Below, one piece after another: positions 48,250-60,941 of a stretch of DNA of 64,000 nt. A model generated the notes under the pieces. That model searched no databases, had not been told where the DNA came from, and saw nothing but the letters and a program-made list of their open reading frames with translations. The stretch's first letter is position 1. The number at the start of each line of letters is the position of its first letter. The DNA comes from Phallusia mammillata. Taxonomy: Eukaryota; Chordata; Ascidiacea; Phlebobranchia; Ascidiidae. A program made the position numbers and the translations under genes. The stretch is from contig QLIY01000742.1 in assembly GCA_003260075.1 (NCBI GenBank), forward strand, positions 1 through 64,000, in the 5' to 3' direction.

Positions 48250-48777
48250 TATTCTAATTCTAATCCATTGTGCAGAAATTCCAGCTTGTTCTTAAAACTA
48301 TTCGGTAATCGTGTCCATAACCATTATGTTATTTCACCTTTCCACGTCAAAATAACACTAGGTTTGTTTCGTCAATAAATATGACCAAAAAAAAATACAA
48401 CACAATGACGTCATAAATCAGCTGATAAAAATCACTGGACTGGAGCAAATCGCTTCATGCATGAATGAATGCACACAATCGTTCCAATGAGTTTTCGATA
48501 AATTACCACAAGAAATTCTTGTTATATTTTTATTTTGTAACGGGAAAAATATCGTACAGCCATTAATGGTCGACTGAATGTAAATAATCGCCGATTCATG
48601 AGTAGACCGACTGCGACACATTTCGTCATCTCGCTCGAATTTAAGGCGGCGTGTCAGTTGTCGAATTTGCTTATTTTTGTGTCTTTTCGTATGGCAGGTT
48701 TAGGCGGTAAGAAATAGAACCAGTGACCATTTGGGTGAGACTCGGTACAAATAAGTTTTACAACAGAGGTGTAAAAG
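48250..48777. promoter_or_regulatory. Divergent promoter region between the DNAJC4-like gene and RNF185
   Basis: A 528-base head-to-head spacer with no join, so the distance is probably real. It should hold both transcription starts and 5' UTRs. No TATA box is obvious; a TGACGTCA motif lies near 48405. Shared control is an inference from arrangement alone. Confidence 0.5.
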
Positions 48778-51700
48778 ATGGAGCCATCAACAGATCAACC
48801 TGGAACAAGTCATTCCACCACGAATCCGATCAGTGATGGCAGTGGTGAAAATAACGGCCAGTTTGAATGTAATATTTGCCTTGATACTGCCAAAGATGCA
48901 GTGATAAGCTACTGTGGACACCTCTTCTGGTAAGTTAATGTCATCCTATATATTTGATTTAAATGGTGGTTGAAAGCTGATTTTACATCCTCGGACATAC
49001 ATACAAATTAAATCTGTTGTAATAGCATCGTGAAAGAAAGAATGGATAAATATAAGTTTATGGTACTTATATAATGATGAGATGTGCATGCTAAATACAG
49101 CACACATCCACCCATATCCATTTTAACTAATATAATACCAAAAAACAAAACAATAAATACTTAAATTTAAAGAACATCTTATGTGCATTTTCCTTCCAAC
49201 ACTTGAAACCATTCAACAGGGTTTCTTTTCCTGTTGAACCACACCATCCATCTAGTATGGGTGGTTAGTTTGGGGGCCTCTCGACTGCTCCCACTAATGT
49301 CCCCTACCTTATTCAGTCATGTTCCAGTCTGCAGAATGTGGCAGGGGGGGGGGGGGCAGTTACTGTGGACACCTCTTCTGGTAAGTCATCCCATATATTC
49401 GATTTAAATGATGGTTGAAAGCTGATGTTACATCCTCGTATATACATGTACAAATTAAATCTGGTGCAAAAGCATCATTAACGAAAGAGGGGGATAATTA
49501 TAAATTCATGGTACCTGTATAATGATGGGAAAGATGTGCATGCTAAATACAGCACACATCCACCCATATCCATGTTAACTAATCTAATACCAGTAAACAA
49601 TATAATGTAATATTGAAATGTAATCAGCATCTTATGTGTATTTATCCTCTCAGCGCTTGAAACCATTCAGCTGGGTTTCGTTTCCTGTCAAAACATACTC
49701 TCTTTCCCTTACATGGGTGGTCAATTTTGGGGGTCCCTTGACTGGGTCGTGTTTACCCAGTTACCCACAATGGCCTAAGTTTTTCATGAGCCCTGTCACA
49801 TAATGCTTTTTGATATGGTGTAGCTGTGACATGTTTAGCCATGATGCACCAACTGTTTTGACCCCAGCTAGAATTATATTCATCAACCTAAAAACACGTG
49901 GCACAGGCTTGCCACATAGTAGTAGGTACAAATGCCTTATTTTTTGTTTCATTGCCACAAGGTTTACTAGGCTTAATTTACCAAGTAACAGGTTGATTTT
50001 TTTGGTGCATCTAAAATATACTGGATTGCTTGGTGCATTATTATCATCGCTTGGCCCACCTGAATATTGATTACACATTTATGCCACTTGGCGCTCGTTT
50101 ATATTGCTAGGTAAAGGTGCACTAAGCAATATAAAGTTGGGGGGGGGGTGCACCAAAGGCGTTTAATTGGACTGTGTTGACCTATTTTAGTTGCTTTGCG
50201 CCTGCTGAAATTGGCCTTGCACGCGAACTTAAGGGTCGTGCACGCGCGAGTTCTCGTCAAGAACTGCCATGTTCTGCAGACTGGGTCATGTTTACCCACA
50301 ATGATCAACCTCAGTTTCTTATGACCTTGAAACATAATGCTTTTTTATGCGGTGTAGCTGCAACTGTATGGCCATGATCCAATGCACCCTTTACTGTTTA
50401 GCACTGCAGCTAGAAATATATTCATCACAATAAAAAAACTTTGCAATTCCATGCCACATAGCAGCAGTAGGTTTAAACACAAATGCCTTTTTTTATTTGA
50501 TTGTCACAAGGTTCATTAGGCTTTATTTACCAAGCAACAGGTTGTTTTTTTGGTGCATCTAAAATATACTGGACTGCTTGGTGCATTATTATCAACGCTA
50601 GGCACAGCATTGTAATACTTGGCACACATTTATATCACTTGATGCATGTTTATTTCGCGGGGTGCACCTTTAAATAGTTTGGTGAACATTTATATCACTT
50701 GGTGTACCTTTATGCCACTTAGCGCTCGTTTATATCGCTAGGTAAAGCTGCACCAAGCAGAATAAAGTTGCCACGAATAAAGTAAAGACGTACCAAGCGA
50801 TATTAAAGGATCCAAGCAATCCTGTATATATATTTTAAATGCACGGTATTTTTGTTTAGGCTTTAGTTTAAAAATTGTGAATCAAATGGTTTTATGTTGT
50901 ATTATGTGGTGAACAGCTGGCCATGTTTGCATCAATGGTTGGAGACGAAACCAAATCGCCAGGAAGGGGGGGGGGGTATAAATTCACCGAACAGAGTAAT
51001 CATGCACCAAGTGATCCTGTATATTTTAAATGCACCGTATTTTTGTTTAGACTTTAGTTTAAAAATTGTGAATCAAATGGTTTTATGTGGTAAACAGTTG
51101 GCCATGTTTGCATCAATGGTTGGAGACGAAACCAAATCGCCAGGAATGTCCGGTTTGTAAAGCTGGTATTGGAAAAGACAAAGTTGTTCCTTTGTATGGA
51201 AGAGGAAGCACAAATAACCAGGATCCGAGGGAAAAACTTCCACCACGACCTCAAGCACAAAGACCAGAAGCTGAGAACCGAAATGTAAGTTTTCCACAAT
51301 TGTTTTTTTTCTTCTTAATTTTTTTGTTTTTTTTTCTTCAAATTTAAGTGCTATATTTCGATCTTATGTTATGCTCACAACCCTATAATGCACTGTTTCT
51401 TAACCTTTTTAGCCCTTGTATCCTTTGAGCTTTCATGAAATTTTCTCGTACTCCTGCCTCCAATGGCCAACGGAAGTAAATAAAATTGTAATAATAGGAA
51501 TTGAACTCCGTGTATTTATAACTTATGTGTTGAATGCATGCATTAAAACAGTCTTGTAAGTTCAACAATATTTAGGGGGGGGGGTCAAATCAGCCCAAGA
51601 CACATAACAAAGTAACTTGTTACGCATTCTTCACAAATATGCCTAAATATAATTTTACACTGCATGTCATACCCCCTGCTTTGGTGCTTCGTACCCCTGC

Positions 51701-52293
51701 CATAATGTTTCGTGTTATGTTAATTTCAATATTATAAGGAAGAGGCTAATGTGTTAGCGTAGACATTAAGTTTATTTTTTTACCAACATCTGCCAAAAAT
51801 TTTGGGTCAGTGACTTTTTTGTTTTAGCAACACTTGTGGTCATTTTGTATTTATTCTGGGGGGGGGGCCAAGATGAACAAATGCTGTCACGCGTCTTCCT
51901 GTGGGTTGCAGTTATTCTCATGTTCTGGTTGTTTTTCTTGTAACTGCTCCAGGTTTGTTAACTTTTGTTTAAAAATATGTTTTTAGTTTTCTGGTGTTAA
52001 GTATTGTCATGTTGGCAATTGTTTTTTGCTGACTTATTTGCTGCAGAATTTGGGGGGGGGGGAATTATTTTTAGCCTGGATTTCCTGGACTTAACTTTGG
52101 TGATGGAAGTTTTCAGATGTCCTTTGGAATTGGGGCTTTTCCATTTGGATTTTTCGGGACATTATTTAATATTAATGACGGCCGACCCAGGCCCCCACCT
52201 TTTGGAGGAGCGCAATATCAAGATGAACAAATGCTGTCTCGTGTCTTCCTGTGGGTCGCTGTTATTCTCATGTTCTGGTTGTTTTTCTTGTAA
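48778..52293 (+). CDS. RNF185: RING-type E3 ubiquitin ligase of the RNF5/RNF185 family
   Basis: An ER membrane (and possibly mitochondrial) ubiquitin ligase acting in ER-associated degradation. Exon 1, 48778-48929, encodes a Ser/Thr-rich N-terminus and [20 protein letters not shown]. Exon 2, 51098-51284, completes the C3HC4 RING ([18 protein letters not shown]) and continues [11 protein letters not shown]. Exon 3, 52075-52293, has [27 protein letters not shown] and a C-terminal helix [16 protein letters not shown] that anchors the tail. All eight zinc ligands are present. INDGRP and the GIGAFPFG segment favour RNF185 over RNF5. Incomplete copies of exon 1's end (49357-49385), exon 2 (50917-50965) and exon 3's end (51869-51955) adjoin G runs and are allelic fragments. 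Confidence 0.93.
50030..50820. repeat. Degenerate short tandem repeats in an RNF185 intron
   Basis: Units of about 20-25 bases like TTTATATCACTTGGTGCACC recur many times with variation at 50030-50160 and 50570-50820. Nearby 49800-50100 and 50290-50600 are diverged duplicates of each other (TATGGTGTAGCTG..., CACAAGGTTTACTAGGC). Non-coding. Confidence 0.6.
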
Positions 52294-55200
52294 CTGCTCC
52301 AGGTTTGTGGGGGGGGGGGCCACGGTTTATTTGGTAACAAACCATAATTGTTTGTACAACTTTCACAAAACAGGGAAAACATACATTAGTCATAAACACG
52401 ACACTAAAATCTTCTATTTTTAAAAAAGTTTTTGGTCGTTAATTTTGCATGCCCACTTTTCAACAGGGGGGGGGGTCCCTCAATGATTTCAATGTTTTTT
52501 TGAATATCGTGAACTTGTTTGTTTTAGTTTGAGAAGTTTTGCAACAAGGGTTGTTTGATTAAACAACAGCAAAATTGTTAATTGTGACAAAGTATTATCT
52601 GGTCAGTCACACATTTTAAATTCCCCAAGTTTTCTTATTTGTTTAAACATAACTTTGGGATTCAGTGCGCAATAAGCACATGCGTTAACAATTTTTGCAA
52701 GTTCAGCAGATTTTTATTGTAAAGTCACCAACATTTCGATATCTTATACATTGTGTATTGCAGTGTGTCTTTATCTTTAAGAAGGTGTATTGTGGGGGGG
52801 GGGTGCTATAAGCACATGCGTTAACAATTTTTGCACTTTCAACAGATTTTTATTGTAAAGTCACCAACATTTCGATATCTCATACATTGTGTATTGCAGT
52901 GTGTCTTTATCTTTAAGAAGGTGTATTGTATGGGTCAGTTACTTTACAATGAAAATCTGCTTAAAGAGCCATAATTGTTAATACAGTATGTCTATTTTCA
53001 CGGTTTATTTGGTAACAAACCATAATTGTTTGTACGACTTTCACAAAACAGGGAAAACATACATTAGTCATAAACACGACACTGAAATCTTCTATTTTTC
53101 TCTAAAAGTTTTTGGTCGTTAATTTTGCATGCCCACTTTTTAACACATGCAAGCAGTGGTGGGATATACAGCCGGTTCGCACCGGTTCTATGGAACCGTC
53201 TCACGGAATTTTATGAGATCAGCGAACCGGTTAGCGGGGGGGGGGTGATAGAACCAGGTGACAAAAAATTGAATCCCATCACTGCATGCAAGCCATAAGC
53301 ACCACCGATTTCATTGCTCCCTGATTCACATGTTTCAAGTTATGATTCCTGCCATGGGGGGGGGGGGACTTTGTTGATAGAACCGGGTGACAAAAAATTG
53401 AATCCCACCACTGCATGCAAGCCATAAGCACCACCAATTTCATTGCTCCCTGATTCACATGTTTCAAGTTATGATTCCTGCCATTGCAAACTTAATTGCT
53501 GTCATACCATTAAGTTTTTCTTTGTGCTACTGAATGACATTTTGTGGAGTGACCCAAATAACACAGACAAATATGCATGAATTGGCACGCCTTCGGAAAA
53601 ACATTTTTTTGTGCAATTTTATTTGTTTTTTGTCTTACTGTTCAGAATTATTAATAAATGTTTTTAAAACTATTTCGTATTTGTCTATGTTGCTTGTGGG
53701 TTGTGGCCTTTTATGCTTATACATTTCAAGTATTTAACTTAGTTTTGCTACAATAAGTAGCGTCTCCTAATTCAGCTGACTTAACTCTGTGCATTTTTTG
53801 AGTCTGCGAGTCTTGTGATTCAAGTTTGACTTTAGGCAAAAAGAAAGGTCTGAGTCTGCTAGTTTTTTCAAGTTTTTTACACAACTGGTTAACCGGCAGT
53901 TCTGTGTTATCCCATTTTCCTGTCTGTTTTAATGTTTTTTTATCCATACCGCGCAATGGCTTTTTCGTTATCTTGTTCTTGGTCGCGTACTAGCGCCTTT
54001 ACCTTTTGAAACAAGTTTAATGAAGTCGTGTGACTTTTTATTGCCGACGAATATTTTACATTTTTATTGTTTCAAAAGCCTTCGCGCTTCCCAGTGAAAG
54101 CTAAAACTGTGTTGCGCAATTCTGACGTCATAGCGAATACCGGCATTAATTTGCGTCATACCGCGTTACGCAATACAGTTTTAGTTGCGTTGACGTTTCT
54201 ACGATTCGTCCCCGGTAATATTTGAACAACATTATATTGCTGACGCAACATAAATACCCTCGGCGGAGTTCAAAAACTTTTTCACGTACGAAACAAGATA
54301 ATAGAAATCTAGTATCATATTTTTACAGGGGGGGGGGACAGTTTTAGTTGCGTTGACGTTTCTACGATTAGTCCCCGGTAATATTTGAACAACATTATAT
54401 TGCTGACGCAGCATAAATACCCTCGGCGGAGTTCAAAAACTGTTTCACGTACGAAACAAGATAATAGAAATCTAGTATCATATTTTTACAAGTCAATTGT
54501 CACTTGCAGAATTTTTCGATTGATTTTAAACCGTAGGTAACTTTGCTTCCAACAACAGTTGCCAACTTTTTTAATCATTGACTAGAACTGTATTGTCTCT
54601 TTCCCGGTGTCAATTGAAGGTTGTTCTGGTGAAGTAATTCCATGCTTGCAATTACAGACCTGTGTTTTTAGAGAAACAATAACCAACTTGTAATATCCAT
54701 GTCAATTAAGCCTTTTATGTGATCAAGTAATATTAGATGACACAATCATACTTTGAAAAAGGTCATACTTTGAACTTTTTGGATCACATACCCATCTGCA
54801 ATTCAGTCATAAAACAATGCTTTCATAAATTTGACCCTGTTCCAAGAGTTCGCCAGCATCGAAGGTTGAAACAATTGTTTGCAAAACATGAACTTCTCCA
54901 CTCTGATATATGCTAAGATTATGGAAATCTAAGAGCTAATACACAAATTATATTACAATTTTTTCGTAATTTTTAAAATGTATTTGTTTGTGACCCCTGG
55001 TAATAAAGTTCGAAGTATATTAGTTAATGCTCAAACATTTAAATTACAAACAAAAACAAACATTTCTTTTAATTTCATTGATAACTCTTTAAGACATTAG
55101 GTCTGTTGCTATTACCAATGAGCTGATTTGTTAAAAATGAAATGAGCAAAATGCATGTGTTGGTTGTGAGTCAGTTCTTGTCTGTGACTTTAATGAAATC

Positions 55201-55698
55201 TACATAAGTATTTGCCTTTGTATCTATAATTCGATTTGTTCCAACAATTTTAAAAAAATTATTGGTTTTGTTAGATCATTCAGGTGTGTGTTTGCTAAAC
55301 AATCTGTAATACACAATTTTCCTGATGTTCAAGAAGTAATAAATATACCCTGCTTGTGTGAAGCAGAAAAACTGAGATTAGAAACTGACCCAATGTGCCT
55401 GAATATTGATCCTGACTGTCCAGCTGTTGAGCACAAGTAATATACAGCCAGTTTTTATTTAGACAACAAATGCACACAAATATGGACTTTGCGAAACCAT
55501 AAAAAGATTTTACACTGCAATACACAGGGCAAAAAGAACTTGTTGTTTCTAAATCAATAAGTTAAATGGCGACTTAGAAAATGCATCTTACTTCTGTGCA
55601 ATGCGAAACAGGAATTTTCTAAAATATTGGTTGGAAAAACTTCACTAATGTTTTAACAAAAAAAATATGCCGAACTTAAAACCCTGTTGCTTGCATCA
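52294..55698. other. Intergenic region between RNF185 and the ADP/ATP carrier, many joins
   Basis: Tail-to-tail spacer. G runs at 52309, 52466, 52794, 53236, 53356 and 54328 separate duplicates: for example 52321-52465 recurs at about 52999-53145, 52658-52793 at 52804-52930, and 54180-54327 at 54338-54490. TTTATT at about 55455 may be the carrier's minus-strand poly(A) signal. No gene seen. Confidence 0.6.
53155..53285. mobile_element. Copy of the GTGGTGGGATTCA MITE interrupted by a join
   Basis: It starts AGTGGTGGGATATACAGCCG and carries GAACCGTCTCACGGAATTTT and AGCGAACCGGTTAGC. The G10 run 53236-53245 interrupts it, and it ends AATTGAATCCCATCACTGC. A second partial end follows the next run (53368-53413). 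Contig edges fall inside the element. Confidence 0.7.
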
Positions 55699-56610
55699 TT
55701 AATGAACAGATTTTCCGAAAAGAGCGCTCTTAAGCTCATCGTAAAGGACCAGCACCAAGGCACCACCTGTGCCTCTAAGAACATTGGAGAAAGCTCCCTT
55801 GAAGAAAGCCTTGCCTCCCTCCTGTTGGCGGATCTTACGCCAGCAATCGATGGTACCCTTGTACATGATATCCTCCTTAGCTCGGCCAGACTGCATCATC
55901 ATGCGACGTCGTACGGTGTCGAATGGATAGGAGATGATACCAGCTCCAGTTGTGACGGTTTGGGCAATTAGCCAGCTGACAATAATTGGGGTGTTCTTTG
56001 GATCAGGAAGCATTCCTTTCACAGTGTCGTACGTACCAAAGTACGCGGCACGGTATACAATAATACCTTGGATTGAGACAAAGAAACCTTGATACAGACC
56101 TCCGATTCCATCACGCTTTGCAATTTTTGCAATACAGTTGGCTAGACCAGTGAATTCTCTTGAATCACCCTTTCCAACGTCAGCGGCAAGCCTGGTACGA
56201 GCAAAGTCTAAAGGATAAACAAAGCACAAACCAGTAGCTCCTGCTGCTCCACCTGAAGCTAGGTTACCAAGAAAATATCGCCAGAACTGGGTTTTCTTGT
56301 CGACACCAGCCAGGAAAACCTGCTTGTAAGTGTCCTTGAATGCGAAGTTTAGGGCTTGGGTTGGAAAATACCGGATGACGTTAGCAAGATTTCCTCTCCA
56401 AAATGATACGAATCCTTGCTCGCGTGGAATTCTTACGAAGGCATCTACGATACCTTTGTATTCGGTTCCAGCGACGATCTGCTTTGATGCTGCTTGGACT
56501 TGAAGTAACAACTTTACTCTTTCAATTGGGGTAACAATAGTTTTGGAAATAGCTGCCGCCGTTCCACCAACAGCCAAATCTTGAGCGAAGTTTACAAAAC
56601 TGAATGGCAT
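55699..56610 (-). CDS. SLC25A4/5/6: Mitochondrial ADP/ATP carrier (adenine nucleotide translocase)
   Basis: Exchanges cytosolic ADP for matrix ATP across the inner mitochondrial membrane. A complete 303-residue single-exon ORF of normal family length. Three repeats each carry the carrier signature: [12 protein letters not shown] near residue 27, [14 protein letters not shown] near 132 and [14 protein letters not shown] near 229. RRRMMM is the ADP/ATP carrier hallmark. Each repeat gives two membrane helices and there is no cleavable presequence, as usual. Invertebrate genes of this type are co-orthologous to the vertebrate SLC25A4/5/6 set, so a single symbol cannot be chosen. The coding region has no intron; the 5' flank may still contain a UTR intron. 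GC-richer codon use fits high expression. Confidence 0.96.
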   Translation of the reverse strand: MPFSFVNFAQDLAVGGTAAAISKTIVTPIERVKLLLQVQAASKQIVAGTEYKGIVDAFVRIPREQGFVSFWRGNLANVIRYFPTQALNFAFKDTYKQVFLAGVDKKTQFWRYFLGNLASGGAAGATGLCFVYPLDFARTRLAADVGKGDSREFTGLANCIAKIAKRDGIGGLYQGFFVSIQGIIVYRAAYFGTYDTVKGMLPDPKNTPIIVSWLIAQTVTTGAGIISYPFDTVRRRMMMQSGRAKEDIMYKGTIDCWRKIRQQEGGKAFFKGAFSNVLRGTGGALVLVLYDELKSALFGKSVH

Positions 56611-57582
56611 TTTTAATTCTTCTTTTACAAACTAATTGAAGTTAAAGAGTAGATCAAACCTGAACCGATTCCAACAGATGAACACTGGCAAAGACCAAGG
56701 GCGAAAGAAACCGCTATATATTCCTATCCTAACCTTTGAAATGTCCCGGATGTATTCGCAATGTCACAGGGTTAAAGGTTGAGTAACTGAACCGGCGTTT
56801 CTGTTCTTCTGGGTGAGTTTCAAAGTTTTGCTAACTCTCTGTTTCGTCACAACCAACACAAAAACAAGTTATAATAAGCAATTGTTTTTTTGCTAACGTG
56901 AGTTCTATGGCAACCGTTCTATTGAGATTTTGAATGTGTTTTTTTTTCTACGCCATGAAAACTTTATGAAATGTGTCCTAAGCAATTATTATTTAATTTG
57001 CCTCATGTTTTGACTTTAAAATTGGTTTTGCGAATAACAAGAATTACAGCGCAAAATCTGTTTAGTTTGTCGTAAAGTAGACATTCAATTAAGTTTAGGT
57101 TAATTGAGTCTTTTCATTGAGTTTTGTTTGCTGCAAACTTGCTTTTCACTTTAGCGCTTTTTTTTGGAATTATAAATTTTTTTCTCTTGTTTAAAATATT
57201 ACATTTTTTGTTCAAATACAAAATTAACGTCGAATGACAAGATTTTTATGTCAAACCTGTACTGACAACGTCAAAGCATCAAACAAACAGCGGGATTTCG
57301 TGTTTTCAACAAAACTTTTGTTTAATAATGGTTAACGTGTAGACGTAAATTACAAATGTTTGTTGGGAAAGTAACAAGAGAGAAAGGTTTTTCTTTTTGT
57401 ATGACTCGCAAGTGTAAAAAGGAGTAGAAGATTTGGAAATATAACTGCAATTGTCAAGATAAAACGGCAGAATCATGTGAATATTTCATGCAGAAACTTA
57501 CATTTTTTGTAATGCAGGTTGCATCGAGCAGGGAAAATTGCCTAATCTTGGGCATAATTTTCCGTAATCTCGCAACGCAAGC
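56611..57582. other. Divergent spacer between the ADP/ATP carrier (-) and SFSWAP (+)
   Basis: About 970 bases, AT-rich, no join run, no repeat or ORF worth noting. It should contain both promoters. Confidence 0.5.
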
Positions 57583-60500
57583 ATGCAATCTGGATATATT
57601 CGGGCACCTCGAAGGTTGCCCAGCGGCAATGACAATAAATCACACATGGTAAGACCTGTATGCATACTTGCTGCACGTCACATGAAGTACGACTTATTGT
57701 TTTCTGGGCTCCTCTAAAATACGCAATCTACGCAATCTGCTTATAAAACGTATGCAACCTTTAAAAAATGTTGACGGTTAGGGCTTTTAGGGTCTGGGTG
57801 AGGGTTTATAATAAAATTAACACAATAATTTAGTTTTAGATGTCCAGTTTGGGCTTAATATTCTCATATGTGTTGAGAGTGGTACTAAACACTGTATGGT
57901 ACCGCATGTTAACACTTGTAGAGAAAATTAGACCTGAAACGCATCTGAAATTAAATTATAAAGTTAATTGTATCACAAACCGTCACCCTGACCCTAATAG
58001 CACTAACCGTCAACATCGTAGTTAGTTTTTGTTAGTAGATTGCGTATAGCTTGCGTAGATTGCGTATTTTAGAGTGGCCCTTGTTTTCTTCCGTAACTTT
58101 TGCAAGATTTACTTGAACTGGTTTGCAGTTTTTAATTTCAGATTTTTTTAAACTTTACTAACTTGTATTATGGCAATAAATGTTAGTTATTGTGTTTGAA
58201 AACAAAAAAAAAACTTTTACTTTAGTAACATCAAAGTGAAATTCCACTTTGTTTAATCTTGCCTCATGTATGCATACACAGAATTATTGTTTAGCACAGG
58301 GCTTCCCAAACTGGGGGTCGCTTAACAAACTTGAGGGGTTGCAGAGAGCTGTACCAATTTTGCAGAAAGTTCTCCATACAGGGGGTCCCGCACACCCCCG
58401 GCCTTGACCTTTGTATAACATCACAATGTCATTTTTGTTCAAGTTTTGTCGTTTGTAAAACAGTCAAGCTAAGCGCTTGTAGTGATGGCGTTGATCGAAC
58501 AAACATCGGTTGAACGCAACAATTGCAATTGTTTTGAAATACACAGTCATTTTGATGCAACATAAAGATAACAAATAGAGTTATAGACTAATGTTTAAGT
58601 ATTGTGTGGCGCAATAACTTTCTCTAATAAAAATAACCCCCCCCCCAGCACCTAAAAGCTATCGGTGTTTGGACGTGTAAAGTAGTAGACTCCGTGTACA
58701 GTTAGGTTGTTTTTAGTTTTTGCTCGAATTAGTACATTCAAATAAATACAACAAACGTATTTTTTCATTGTTTATCATATTATCCATGAAGGGTCGCGGA
58801 AAATTTAAAGAGATTAAAATGAGTCAAAATAAAAAAAGTTTGGGAAGCCCTGGTTTAGCACACCAAATCACCATTTTTTTTCAAAGTGGGCATGATAATA
58901 TGAAATATGACATGCATAGTCCACAATGTCTTTTCTAAGATATAAATTTAGACCAAATAGCTTCATGTGGAAAACTGCTGCAAGCTTGTAGTTAGCTAGC
59001 TCCTAGTTTAGCAAATGTTTATAAGATCACAGACAGTTTAATTGGTCACACTTGTTTGTTTGTTTACAGCATCGAGGTCCTCATGCAAAACAAATTCTCA
59101 AGAAATCCTCTCGACAACCACCCAATGATGATGAAATGCTTGTGTTCGGTTACGCAAGCAAGCTCTATCCTCCAGATTCAAACTCTGCCGTAATCTCCAA
59201 AAACAAACACCTGATTCTTTGGAACGGCGACGAAGAAGTTGACATTAAAATCGACAGGTACATTTTTGCTTCTTTGAAAATGTAGCAATGAGAATTTGTT
59301 GAAATCACACAATTGCTTGTTGGTGAAATGAAGATTGGAATTACTTCAGCAACCAAGAAAGCAACTCTTCAGTGGTAAGATGACTGGCCTAGGTCATTTC
59401 TGCAATGAGTTAAAGGGCTACTTTAAAATACATAATCCCCCCCCCCCGTGAAATGAAGATTGGAATTACTTCAGCAACCAAGAAAGCAACTCTTCTGTGG
59501 TAAGATGACTGGCCTAGGTCACTTCTGCAATGAGTTAAAGGGCTACTTTAAAATACATAATGTACTTCATTTATGCATGTAATTTGCAAAATTCGCTCTA
59601 TGTTATGACTTCAAATGCAATTTACTCCAGTCCCTGTCAGAAACAAACCACTGCATGTGTTTTGTTGCGGGTGGTACTAAACACTGCGTGGTACCACAGG
59701 ACTTTACATGTAAGAATGAAGTATATGTAATGTTGTAATTACAAACACCAACCCTAATTTACCCAACCATCAGTAGATTGTATATTTTAAAGTACCCCTA
59801 ATGAAAATGCTCACAAAAAAATGTTTGTACAAGTTGAATCACAAAATCCCAATGTCTGTTGCTTGGGACTTATTGTCTTCTATAAAAAAATTCTTGTTGC
59901 AAAACCTCAACATTATGACATACATTATGACTTACTTCTGGTCAGATATAATACAAGACAAACACATTAACATTGTGGTAGTAACTGAAAATACTTTTCT
60001 TATTACTTTGATAACCTCGGAGCAATAACATCCAGATATGACTGCCGAGCATCGTTATATGATCTCTCTGAATTTGACGGTGATTCATGGAACAAAACTT
60101 ATCAGGTTCGAGTTATTCTTAAAAATAGGTTTTACCCCTGGGATGTGGTTAAATACAAGACTTGTGATTGATTCATGTTTGAACTATAAATTGGGGGAAA
60201 CCAGTAAACTTCTGAAAACAAATGTTAACGTAGTTTTGAATACTTGCAACACTTGGTGGACAGGAGCTCTAAAAATGACCAAAGTGTTTGCAAATGTCAA
60301 TCCAGAAAAAGTTAACATAACATTCTGTGGAGACCCAAAAGTAAATAATTTTGCAGCAATCCGAGGAGGAGACACGACTTGAGGAGAAACTTGATGAGGA
60401 AAGATACAGAGCGCTAAAAATTAATGAGATGGAAGAAAATGTCAGACAAGGTAAAGCTGTTATTATGTTACTTGTCTGTAACACCTTTGCATACATGGTG

Positions 60501-60860
60501 TTGCAAACTGGTCAGTCACCCATCCTAACCGTGCTAATTATAATGTTAAAAGTCCTTTGGCACACCAAGAATAGCTAAGATGTTTCATTTACGCTCTCCA
60601 AAATAGAATCACCTACTTTTATAAAACACACAACAGCACCCAAAATTCACAGGTTACTCCAGTTAATACATAGCGTGATGATAGCAACCATCAGATGCAT
60701 TGTTACATCATAAGATGTCTGGGTTATACATGTTAATTTGTGACACATGGTCTTTCTAATGCATTGTCATCACTGTTTGTATATTCAATTTTTTACGTCC
60801 AAAGCTGATAATTAAGTCCACTCAGTCTGTGACTTTTTCATTATTCTTGTGTATTAATGT

Positions 60861-60941
<81 letters not shown>

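Larger units (their letters stand above)
47905..54337. other. Cluster of 12 poly-G join markers (reverse-oriented block)
   Basis: G runs at 47905-47914, 49344-49356, 50139-50148, 50966-50976, 51575-51584, 51858-51867, 52052-52062, 52309-52319, 52466-52475, 52794-52803, 53236-53245, 53356-53367 and 54328-54337. Lengths and duplicated flanks are as in the C cluster but on the other strand, as expected if this part was reverse-complemented after the placeholders were written. Confidence 0.85.

Noticed and set aside
60862-60940. Biological poly-C tract or i-motif
   Set aside because: It matches the other placeholder runs; a pure 79-C tract with no interruption is very unlikely in this AT-rich genome.
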